This document shows, piece after piece, positions 10,648-20,837 of a stretch of DNA of 64,000 bases; within the stretch, counting starts at the first letter, position 1; every line of letters starts with the position of its first letter. Below the pieces are notes generated by a model. It did no database searches. It worked only from the letters and a program-made list of their open reading frames with translations, and had not been told where the DNA came from. Source of the DNA: Carya illinoinensis (Eukaryota > Streptophyta > Magnoliopsida > Fagales > Juglandaceae); assembly GCF_018687715.1 (NCBI RefSeq), contig NC_056766.1:8731501-8795500 (forward strand), given 5' to 3'. Position numbers and translations under genes: made by a program.

Positions 10648-13600
10648 TTAGATGTCAAACAACTGGGGGTACTTGGCTCGCATATCAACTTCCTTCTCCC
10701 AAGTCGCCTTTTGAATATTATGATTTTGCCAAAGTACTTTGACTAATGGGATCTTACGGTTCCGCAACTCTTTATCTTTCCAGTCAAGAATTTGCATTGA
10801 CTTCTCTTCATAGGTCAAGTTGGGTTGTAAAGGTATGCTATCAGGATCCACTATCATTGGTGTCTGATTCCCAAAACTCTTTTTCAAAGAAGACACGTGG
10901 AAAACATTATGAATTCCATGGAACTCAGTTGGCAATTCCAAACAATATGCAACTACTCCCACTTTCTCCACTATCTCATAGGGTTCCACATATCTCGGAC
11001 TTAACTTGTTTTTCACTCCGAAACGACTTACTCCTCTCATGGGAGATACCTTCACATAGACCCAATCTCCAACTTTAAAATCTATGCTCCTCCGATTATC
11101 AGGGTAGCTCTTCTGTCGACTCTGTGCTGTTTTCATCATTTCTTTAATCAGGTGTACTTGGTCCTTAATCTCTTGTAAGACTTCTGGTCCAATTACTTTG
11201 CTTTCCCCTACTTCATCCCAATACAGAGGTGATCTACACTTTCTACCATACAAGGCTTCATATGATGCCATTTGAATAGTGGCCTGGAAACTATTGTTAT
11301 AAGCAAATTCTACCAAAGGTAATTGTTTCTCCCAATTCCCTTCGTAATCCAAAACACAGGCTCTTAGCATATCTTCCAAAGTTTGAATCGTCCTTTATGT
11401 CTGTCCATCTGTTTGTGGGTGGTATGCACTACTAAACCTCAGACTAGAGCCCATCGATTCTTGTAAACTTTTCCAGAAGCGTGATGTAAAACGAGGGTCT
11501 CTATCTGATACGATCGTCTTAGGCACTCCATGCAATCTGACAATCTCTGCTATATAAATTCTCGTCAATCTTTCTAGAGAATCTGTATTCTTGATGGGTA
11601 TGAAGTGAGCACTTTTTGTCAGACGATCAACTATTACCCAGATAGTATTATTTCCGGCTGAGGTCCTTGGAAAGCCTACTATAAAATCCATGGAAATATC
11701 CTCCCATTTCCATTCTGGGATTGGCAATGACTGCAATTTACCGGCTGGCTTTTGGTGCTCTGCTTTTACTAATCTACAGACAGAACATTTGTTCACAAAT
11801 TCTGCTACGTCCTTCTTCATTCCTTTCCACCAAAAAGACTATTTCAAATCCTGATACATTTTTGTACTACCAGGATGAGCAGTGTAAGGTGTGTTATGAG
11901 CTTCCTTTAGTATTTTTTCCTTTAACTCTTCGTCTGCTGGAATGACTCTTCGGTCCTTGTAATACAGAGTCCCATCCTCTTTGAGGCTAAAGTCCACTGA
12001 TCCTTTTGACTTTTCGATCTTTTTTACAACTTCCGCAAGTTTACTGTCCTTCTTTTGACGGTCTTTCAGTTCTTCCCAGTCCAATGTAATAAATTCTTGG
12101 ATTGTAGTCAACATGGTTTCCTGACTACGGTTTCTAATCAACAGTTTTCTCATACTACATAAGAGAGAATTTACTTATGATGAAGGAACTGATGAAGCTT
12201 TTTGTTTGCTCTTGCGGCTTAAAGCATCAGCTACCATGTTGGCCTTTCCAGGATGATACTTGATGTCGAACTATTAGTCGCTGATTAATTCCAGCCATCT
12301 TCTTTGCCTCATATTAAGATTCTTCTGCTCAAACAGGTACTTTAGGCTTTTGTGATCCGTGAAGACTTCACACTTCCCGCCATACAAATAATGTCTCCAA
12401 ATCTTAAGAGCAAAAACTACTGCAGCTAATTCCAAATCATGAGTAGGATAATTCTGTTCGTGATTCTTCAGTTGTCGTGAAGCATAAACAACCACTTTCC
12501 CTTCTTGCATTAGCACACATCCGAGTCCTGCCTTAGATGTATCGCTATATACCACAAAAGATTTAAGAGGTTCCGGCAGTGTAAGTACGGGTGCGGTGGT
12601 AAGTCTTTTCTTTAACTCAAGAAAACTTGTTTCGCACTTATCATTCCAAGTAAATTTCACATTTTTCTTAGTCAGGGCGGTGAGTGGTTCAGATAAACGG
12701 GAGAATCCTTCCACAAATCTCCTATAGTAACCAGCCAGTCTTAAGAAACTTCGGATCTCATGCACACTGGTCGGTCTCTGCCAGTTCGTTACGGCTTCAA
12801 TCTTGCTCTGGTCAACTGCTACTCCTCTACTAGAGATCACATGACCTAGAAATTTTACTTCTTCCAGCCAGAACTCACACTTACTAAGTTTGGCATAAAG
12901 TTTCTGATCCTTAAGTATAGTTAAAGCCATGCTTAGATGATGTCTGTGTTCCTCCTTGTTCTTAGAGTAGATTAAGATGTCATCAATGAATACGACAACA
13001 AAATTATCCAAATAAGGTCTGAATATTTTGTTCATCATGTCCATGAATGCGGCTGGAGCATTGGTTAACCCAAAAGGCATCACTAAAAACTCGAAGTGGC
13101 CATACCTTGTCCTAAAGGCAGTTTTCAGCACATCTTGATCCTTGACTTTTAGCTGATGATACCCGGATCTCAGGTCAATCTTTGAAAACACTGCTGCTCC
13201 TTGCAATTGATCCAACAAATCATCGATTCTAGGTAATGGGTATCTATTCTTAATCGTCACCTTATTCAACTCTCTATAATCTATACACATCCTCATAGAT
13301 CCATCGTTTTTCTTCACAAATAACACAGGTGCTCCCCACGGCGAAGAACTAGGGCGGATAAAACCCTTCTCCAAAAGTTCCTCCAATTGTAGCTTAAGCT
13401 CCTTCAATTCGGTAGGGGCCATACGATATGGCGCCTTGTGAGTCGGAGTTGTTGCCGGCTCCAACTCTATTTGGAATTCTATTTCTCTATCCAGTGGTAA
13501 ACCAGGTAACTCATCGACGAAAACTTCAGGAAAGTCCTCAACCACAGGTATCCCTTGGATTCCTATAGTTTTGGTTGTCTCCTCTACAGTTATCAATAGA

Positions 13601-14033
13601 AACGCTGAGGCTCCATCATCGATACACTTCCTAACTTGCAACGTCGAGATCAAAGGTGGGGTGGCCTTAACTAATGTTCCAGCGTAACTCATCCTATCTT
13701 CAGTGGGAGGTTCAAACACAACCTCTCGTTTCCGACAGTCTATCTTAGCGTAGTGCTTGAAAAGCCAGTCCATCCCCAAAATCAGGTCGAATTCCATCTG
13801 TCCGAATACTAACAAGTTAGCCTTCAGTGTCCTTCCTTCTAGCTCTAACGGACAATCCTTAACTAAATGGGTACAAGATACTGTATTCCCATCTGGGATT
13901 AATACTACGACCCGTCGTGGTAAGAGTTTAGACTGTAAACTACAAATTCGTGCAAACGTTGCAGACACAAAGGACTGCGACGCACCCGAATCGAATAGTG
14001 CACAAGCCGAGAACCTTAACAAATTAACACTTC
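10648..14033 (-). pseudogene. Gypsy pol: protease, RT, RNase H, integrase, chromodomain
   Basis: One reading frame runs the whole length on the minus strand, interrupted only by nonsense codons: TAATAG at 12271-12276, TAA at 12175-12177, TAG at 11839-11841 and TAA at 11395-11397. No frameshift is seen. Domains in order: protease DSGAS; RT with the [11 protein letters not shown] block and FIDDIL as the YxDD box; RNase H ([17 protein letters not shown]); integrase zinc region (H...CSVC); integrase core with MDFI, SDRDPRF and the Y-HPQTDGQT block; and a chromodomain near the C-terminus (VLWQNHN...ATWE). The order RT-RNase H-integrase is diagnostic of Ty3/gypsy. The chromodomain would target integration to chromatin in a live copy. 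This copy cannot make full-length pol. Confidence 0.95.
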
Positions 14034-14139
14034 CTAAAAAAAAATATACACCAATATTAATACTAATTCTAACACATTTATAATACTTGCAACATCATAA
14101 ATACTAAAAGGAAAGGGAAAATAAAAAAAATAAAAATAC
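14034..14139 (-). other. Putative spliceosomal intron between gag and protease
   Basis: On the minus strand this 106-bp AT-rich segment starts GTATTTTTATTT and ends in a ten-T run plus AG. Upstream the gag frame is open to ...GVMTG and downstream the pol frame leads into ...FDSGAS. Unspliced, the frames are out of phase (106 is not a multiple of three) and gag hits a stop at about 14078. Removing the segment exactly at GT and AG joins gag to pol in one frame with no stop at the junction. This is strong sequence evidence but is not proof of splicing. A chance frameshifting insertion is the alternative. Confidence 0.75.
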
Positions 14140-15208
14140 CAGTCATGACGCCAGCTTCATCAGTTTCAGGTGCATCAACATTAAAATCACGTGGTGTTAC
14201 TGCATACACGCGTGCCGGGATGTGGGGTCTTGGCTTGCGATCACCAGCTCCACTACCTTGCTTGGCGTTAGGACAATCTTTAATCATATGTCCTGATTTT
14301 CCACATCGGTAATAGACTCCATATCCCCTGTAACATTCTCCAGAATGAAGCTTACCACACTTAGGGCATGGTGAATAAAAGGACGGCTTCTGTCCTCCAA
14401 TCATTATTTCCTTGCCTTTCTCCGGACTAGAAAAATACCTCTTTTTCTCAGCACTACTGCTTGTAGTAAATGGCATGGCCCTCTTTCGATCGGTTATGTT
14501 CTGGATCGCCAATTCCTTCTGCTCAGCCTCTGCTATCGTCGCTATATTTACCAACTCTTGGTAATTCTCTATTCTAAGGCAAGCTACTTGACTTCGGATT
14601 CTAGGCAGAAGTCTTGCTTGAAACTTTTGTGCTTGCATCTTTTGAGTTGAAATCAAGTGTGGTGCAAACCTTCCCAATGCCATGAATTTAGCGGCATACT
14701 ACTCTACAGTCAAACTACCTTGTGTTAAGGACGCAAACTCCAGGGCTTTCAATTGTTTGACAGAGTCTGGGAAGAATCTGTTGTCAAACTCTTCCTTGAA
14801 CCTCTCCCAAGACAATGTAGCCATACTACCTAGTTCCCTAGCTAGAAGTTGCCTACGTGTATCCCACCATATTCCAGCTTCTCCTTGAAATAGGTATCCA
14901 GCATATAGAACCTTTTGGTCCTCAAGACATCCACAAATCTCGTACGTTCTCTCGAGATCTATAATCCATTTCTCGGCTCTCAATGGCCCTTCATTACCAA
15001 AAAAATTTGGATAACGGTAAAGCATAAACTTCTCATATGGACAACCCCTAACTTCGGGTCTAGGTGCGTTCACTTGTTGCTGTTGCTGATGTCTAAGCAC
15101 GTCAGTCAGCATACGCACAACTTCAGCTAATCCTCCATCCATCGGGGAATTATGATTCTCCTGATTGATACCACCTTCAGGGTTTTGAGGTATTCTACTA
15201 TGAGTCAT
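14140..15208 (-). pseudogene. Gypsy gag (capsid and nucleocapsid)
   Basis: I choose the ATG at 15208 (MTHSRIPQNP) over the upstream 15250 start, because the extra residues lie in leader sequence. The retrotransposon gag core (EKWIIDLERTYEICGC...WWDTRRQLL...RFKEEFDNRFFP) spans roughly the first half. A single in-frame TAG at 14699-14701 (probably from CAG) breaks it just after SLTVE. The nucleocapsid part has CPKCGKLHSGEC followed by YYRCGKSGHMIKDC. In the second motif the first zinc-binding cysteine of the usual CX2CX4HX4C is tyrosine. The 3' end runs into the putative intron. Confidence 0.9.
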
Positions 15209-15360
15209 TTGTCCCTTCCTGTAACACACGAGTATAGGTATTACAACCACATAATACCTTTCATACTTGTAAGAAATTCAAGCCTAATGACGACTAAATC
15301 TCAAACCTAATATTTGGTGCATTTCCTAAGGACATGTGGATTTACTACCCAGAGACGTAT

Positions 15361-15373
15361 TGCTCTGATACCA
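15361..15373 (-). other. Gypsy primer-binding site
   Basis: The minus strand reads TGGTATCAGAGCA, the initiator-Met tRNA complement. It lies three bases inside the LTR terminus (GGGGGCGTCACA GGG). Confidence 0.93.
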
Positions 15374-15663
15374 CCCTGTGACGCCCCCAAATTCTGTTTG
15401 GGATCGGACGGACATTTGAAACGTCGAGACATGCAACACAAGGTTACCTGCCCCCATTCATGACATATAAGATGCAATATTCCTAACATGCATCTAACAT
15501 TATGCAATATTCGCAGCGGATAATTTTTTTTTTCTTTAGCAAAACTATGTGTATTTTTTTTTCTTTACCCTTCCAACAGTTGTTGTGGCCCCATGTATTC
15601 TACACAAACTTGACTTAACATGAAAAATACATACTCCACAGTTGTTGTGGCCCCATGTATTCT

Positions 15664-18333
15664 ATGACTCACTCAAAAATGAGTAGCACTAATGCTATCC
15701 CAAGTGCAGGAGGATGTCGTGTAATAATTAGGAATAAATTCCTAGATCGTCTCCTCAGGGAAAGTTACTTAAAATTAAACTTGTTGAAAAATGTGAAAAA
15801 CTTCACAAAGAGAAAACAAGAGGATGATATGTACAATGGATGGAAGAGGTTACTAGTCATGGACTAGATTCATATTTTTAGATTTTTGATTGTCGGATTG
15901 GAATGTAAATGACTAACATATTAAATTCAGAGATTAATAAAACTAAATTAAGAATTAAACTAGATTAGAAAGTAATTGACAAATCATGCATTGAAAATTG
16001 AAAATGCATAAAACCAATATTCTAGGGTTTATCATTGTATCTAAATCACAAATTCTCAAATTAAACCATAACAATTGTAATCACTATTAAAATGAAAGCT
16101 TAATGAAACAATAAAAATAAATAACATGAAATAAGTAAACAACAATTAAATTACCCAACTAAAACAAAAACAAAAGCTCTCTACCAAACCCTTCTTGCAA
16201 TAAATTAAACTAGTACACTTAATTAAAAACTTCTAAAACAATTCCTTTATTTCATGAAACAAACTAGCATACTTGAAAGAAATTAAGGTATTACAATTAA
16301 TGAGATAAAATTCTAAAACAATTCTTAATACTTAATAAAAATTCTTAAAACAACAAAGCATTGTAGGCAAAAACAAAAACTGCCCAATCTATATTAAGAA
16401 AGAAAAGTCAAAGAAAATGAAATGAAAATTTTGCTACTTAAACGGAAGAGAAGGAAAATAAACTCAAGGTTGCCCTACGGCTATATATGGAAAGAAAACT
16501 CAAACGGGAAAACAAGTGCAACTTCAAGAACTTAGTTGCTCAACTGTAGCCGAATGAAAAACCAAAAAAAAACAATAACTCTCTCTAGCTTCTAAACGGA
16601 AAGAAGCAAGTAAAAAAACTCCCATGTGTTGCTACCTCCAGCTGATTAAATACTCACTCCTGCTGTTCGTCCGAGTGTATACATCCATGTACTGTTGTAG
16701 ATCCGACAAAGGGAATAAGACCTGCTGTCTTCCTGTGCTTCAGGTCTGAAATGCTCTTGCTTTCCAACAACATCCAGCATGTGTGAGTGGCTGCTGTCTA
16801 GCTGTGTGCTTTTGAGTGAGTTGGTGTCACTTTTCTGCATGTGTGTTGCATGTTGTCTGCATGTGTGCGTTGCATGTTGGTCTGCATGTGTTCCTGCATG
16901 TGTCCGAATGGTGCTTTCTATTCTGCATGTGCATGTGTGCTTGTCCTTGCTGCAGGTTCATTGCTGTAGTAGCTGCTGCACATCGGAGTGAATGGTCTGC
17001 TGCATGTGCATTGTGTTCTGCATATGTCCGAATGGTTTGCTGTCTGAGTGTTCCTGCTATCATGCATGTGTGAACTGGCTGTGTGCTTTTCCTTGCTGCA
17101 GCAGCTGCTGCACATCCGAGTGATCTACATGTGTGAGCTGCTGTGGGTCCAGCTGTGTGCTGTCCGAATGAGGCTGGTCTGCTTTCTATTGTGTACATGT
17201 GTGCATGCATGTGTGAGTGCTGTCCGAAGGGTGTGTGAGTGTCTTTGCTGCTGTGTTTGTTGTTATATGCTTTCTGTCCAGGTTGCTGCACGTTCAGGTT
17301 GCTGTCCATGTGTAAGTTGGTCCCATGCATGGTCCGAATGAGTTGCATGTCTGCATGTGTGCTGTCCATGTGGTCTTCTTTCTTTTGCTGTAGTAGCTGC
17401 TGTCTGAGTGCTTTTCTGTTCTGCATGTGCATCGTCCATTTCTTCTCCTGCTGCTTGCTGTCTGCATGTGCATGGTTTGTTTGAGTGCTGTCCGAATGAT
17501 GCTGCATGTGTGATTGGCTGTCAAAGCATGTCCGAGTGAGTGCTTTACTTTGCTGCTGTTCGAGTGAACACATGTGTTTGTTCTGCTGCATGGTTGCATC
17601 GTGTGAGAGGCTGCCGTCACGTTTATTGCATGTGAGCTGCATGGTTGCATCGTGTGAGAGGCTACTGTCATGTTTATTGCATGTGAGTTGCATGTGTAAG
17701 TTGGTCCATGCATGGTGTCCGTGTGGTAAGCAAAAGCAATGACTCCTCGGGCCACAGGAGGCAAAACCAACTTCAAATCATATTCATAGTACGCAATTCC
17801 CACCACTTCCACTAACCATTGGCCAATCTTCAAACCTTAGTTAACTGGCACAGAAAATGACCCCCAAGAAAACAAAGTAAAAATCCACCTAGAAATTACC
17901 TGGTTAAGTCAGATATTTCCTTGTACTTCCATTGAAGAAAAAACAAATAGAGAGATTTTTCATACATCATCTAACAAACCCATGTCTCTCTCTCTGCACG
18001 TCTCCCTCACTTTGCAGCTTCCAAAGAAGTATTTGCAGTTGGGGGAGAGAGAGAGAGACAAAGCAACAAGGAGAATAATGGTACAAACACAAATGATAAT
18101 AGAAAGCAAGAAAAATTATGGACTAGAATGCACAGTAATCAATAGTTGGTAGAATTCAAGCAGAAATTCATGCTTTTAATCAATTAAAATCACAACTTTG
18201 ATTTATTCACTTTAACCATTTTTCCATTTAAAACCAATAATAATGTCAGGATGAATTTAAAATACATTGGTTTTAAATAGCTAAAATATGCAATATTTCA
18301 GCTCAATCATTCTACGCATCACAATTGTAGTTA
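15664..18333. mobile_element. Insertion of unknown class in the gypsy 5' LTR
   Basis: This is about 2.67 kb of sequence unrelated to the LTR, inserted after CCATGTATTCTA. The left end starts TGACTCACTCAAAAATGAG. It is followed by CCAAGTGCAGGAGGATGTCG and CTAGATCGTCTCCTCAGG, a motif style I associate with termini of repeated plant elements but cannot assign. The outer parts (15.7-16.6 and 17.8-18.3 kb) are AT-rich and non-coding, with a GA/CT run near 17988-18058. The middle is a G/T-rich repeat zone. ATTCTA occurs at both borders (15658-15663 and near 18309) and could be a target duplication. I see no clear terminal repeats and no transposase. Confidence 0.6.
16780..17740. repeat. Degenerate CATGTG / GTCCGAATG repeat tract
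   Basis: This is about 960 bp dominated by recurrent short words on the plus strand: TGCATGTG, CTGCTG, TGTCCGAATG and variants, giving a strong G/T bias. It holds long open frames on both strands (for example 288 codons on the minus strand, 17693-16827). Their composition is repetitive and they resemble no family. A clean 51-bp tandem duplication lies at 17587-17637 and 17638-17688. I treat it as decayed satellite-like DNA and not as a gene. Confidence 0.75.
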
Positions 18334-20380
18334 AATACATACTCCACAGTTGTTGTGGCTCCATGTATTCTACACAAACTGAATGTACTCAAGATGAAAC
18401 GTGACTGGAATACAAAAGGACTGAAGCCCTGACGTAACATAACGTGACTTGAACATATCTTGAAATACATGACCAACTTGAGATAGAAACATTTCGTAAC
18501 ATGGCATATCATATAACAGACAATATATTTAACATGACATACTTGTAATGTATAGTAATACATGACATAATATATTATGTAACAGATAAAAATTTGATGA
18601 CAGAATAAATTCTGTATAATAGACAATTACGTAATAACTTGGCATGACATGACATATATGATAACATACATACATACACTGTAGCTCTTTTACTTAGCAC
18701 ACGTACACAATAGACTGCTAGTAATTTAAAAGCTAAACTTACTTCGATCTCCGCGTTTCTTATAAAACTTCAAGTACGACCACTAGGAACTGTAATTAGT
18801 GATTCTAAAAGTTAGAACTAAATCCTAATAATTTGAAATATGGAAAATACTAACTTAAAGAGTAAAATTTTCATTTTACTCTCTACATGTGGGAAAATGA
18901 CCGTTTTACCCATAACTTAAAGATTTTGCATACTAATTCCAAAAGTTTCCAAAATTTACATTCCTCATGTAAATTTTGTCCTAAACTTAAATATCAACTC
19001 AGAAAAATTTAAAACAAAACACAACTATGAAGAACACACTATGGCCGAAACATCCATAGGCCATTTCCCTTGATTTTTATTGCAATTCCTTCCAATTTCA
19101 AAACTCATGCTTAAACCAAAATTTTGCAACAAACATCTTCCAATCCTAAGTTCAAAACCATACTTAAAACATCCATTTAGAAAAAGCTAATAATTAACAT
19201 CAAACTTTTTTTTGTAAAAAGATCCAAGCACTTGAATCACAAGTTTTGACCTTAAATCAAAACATCTCCAAGAATTTCAAAAATCAAATCTTACTTCTAA
19301 CATATTCATAATATCATCCTAACATCAACCATGCTTTAAATCATCAAACTAAAGTCACCAAAATCACAAAATAACATTTGGAGTTTTTGGTTTTACACTT
19401 AATCCAAAAACAGAAACTTTTTCCTCAACTAGTTTTGATAAATCTCTTGATCTATGATTATAAATATATGATCTTCAAACCAAACCATCACATGGTTTAA
19501 AAAGATGTGCTAAAACATATATAAGCTTCTAATTCAAGATCACATGGTTAGAAATTAACCAAAACATAAATTTAGCCAAGAATATCCACACTTTGGCTTA
19601 TTTGAATATCTCTTTGTATAAAATTTCATATCTTTGAAACTAACATCAAATATCTTCAAAATAATAATATAACATGTATATAAGATACTTAAGATCCTCC
19701 AATAAAATTATTAAAGTCATTAGAATATGTTTAGACCACCAAAGAGTTAAACTTTCTCAAAACAGAAACTGTTTTTCTTCTTCCAGTTTCTAAGTTTCTA
19801 AATCTAAGAAAATCTTTCATCAAAACCTTTAATCATGCAAAAATCCTCAACTAATAGTCACATATACATGTTAACAATACTCCATAAAAATTTCGGACCA
19901 ATATCTATCCATTAGCTTGGTCAAAAACTCCAAACTATAACATATTCTCCAGTTTATCTCCCAGAATGACCTTTCTATAGTTTACACAATATTTGACTGA
20001 CCAAATGATCTTCAAATTGGGCGAATAAGATATCCATGTAAACTAGACTCAAAAAGGAACAACTTGACTTTATGATAAAACACTTACAACAGCTTCGAAA
20101 TGGGCGTGCAAAAGAACTCCTAAAAGCTGTCCGAGAGAGAGTGTTTGATAATCTTTTATTGGAAGATGTAATTGAAGATAAGTTCATGGGTGCTGGCTGG
20201 ACATATTTATGGACGAGATAAGGGAGGTGATAAGGCTGGAGTTGAGAGTTGAGTGTGGTTTTCTCCTACCCAAAATATCTATAAAAGATTATCTCAAAAT
20301 ATTCTATCCAATAATGTCTACAAAAATCAGCTCAATATATTTTCCAAATGTGGAGTAGACTTGGAAGAGTAAGGTGGCTA

Positions 20381-20548
20381 AAATATTTCCATGTGTCCAA
20401 ATAAAATTTTACTAACCTAATTTAGACATTACACACTGTGATTTTGAAAAACACTGTGCTTAGTAAATATTTCCATGTGTCCAAATAAAATTTTGCTAAC
20501 CTAATTTGGACATTACACACTGTGATTTTGAAAAACATTGCGCTTAGT
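20381..20548 (+). repeat. 84-bp tandem duplication in the 5' LTR
   Basis: AAATATTTCCATGTGTCC starts at 20381 and again at 20465. The two units differ by a few substitutions. The 3' LTR has a single copy (near 10088), so the duplication arose after the element inserted or during its last reverse transcription. Confidence 0.9.
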
Positions 20549-20837
20549 ACGTTTACCGAGCTTACTATTCACTCCAAAAATAAACATAACAAACTTAGTA
20601 CTGAAAAATCCTAAATATTCAATTAAGCCTAGTGGTGTAGACTATAATGTATTTTGACACTTCTAACTATCTCAAATAATTGAAATCGCATTTTTAGCAC
20701 CATAGTGAGGGATAACACTAACTATGTTGACATGCTAAAACCTATGCGATTAATCAATTCGTGTAAACTTACAGAGTTTTCACGAGGTTCCTAAAGTCAA
20801 TAGAAATTCCACAATTGAATTTCTAGCGGTTGTTACA

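Larger units (their letters stand above)
7442..20837 (-). mobile_element. Chromodomain Ty3/gypsy retrotransposon (Tekay/Del-like)
   Basis: The complete element is 13.4 kb and is coded on the minus strand. Parts: 3' LTR 7442-10458, polypurine tract, pol 10648-14033, intron-like 14034-14139, gag 14140-15208, primer-binding site 15361-15373, 5' LTR 15377-20837. The termini are TG...CA type and a TAAAA target duplication flanks it. The very long LTRs (3.0 kb) and a C-terminal chromodomain point to the Tekay/Del chromovirus lineage. The copy is inactive: five stop sites lie in pol and one in gag. It separates the receptor kinase gene from its ancestral far-upstream DNA. Confidence 0.95.
15377..20837 (-). 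repeat. Gypsy 5' LTR, enlarged to 5.46 kb by nested insertion
   Basis: It begins TGTGACGCCC next to the primer-binding site and ends GCGGTTGTTACA at the TAAAA duplication. Segments 15377-15549, 15577-15663 and about 18335-20837 match the 3' LTR. Between the first two, about 570 bp of LTR are replaced by a short T-rich filler. Between the last two lies an unrelated insertion of ~2.67 kb. A TATA-like CATAAATAT on the minus strand near 20205 sits where an LTR promoter could be. Confidence 0.92.

Noticed and set aside
16827..17693. 288-codon open frame on the minus strand, rich in His, Met, Thr and Gln
   Set aside because: It lies wholly in the CATGTG/GTCCGAATG repeat tract. Other frames on both strands are also open and no domain is recognisable, so it is a composition artefact.
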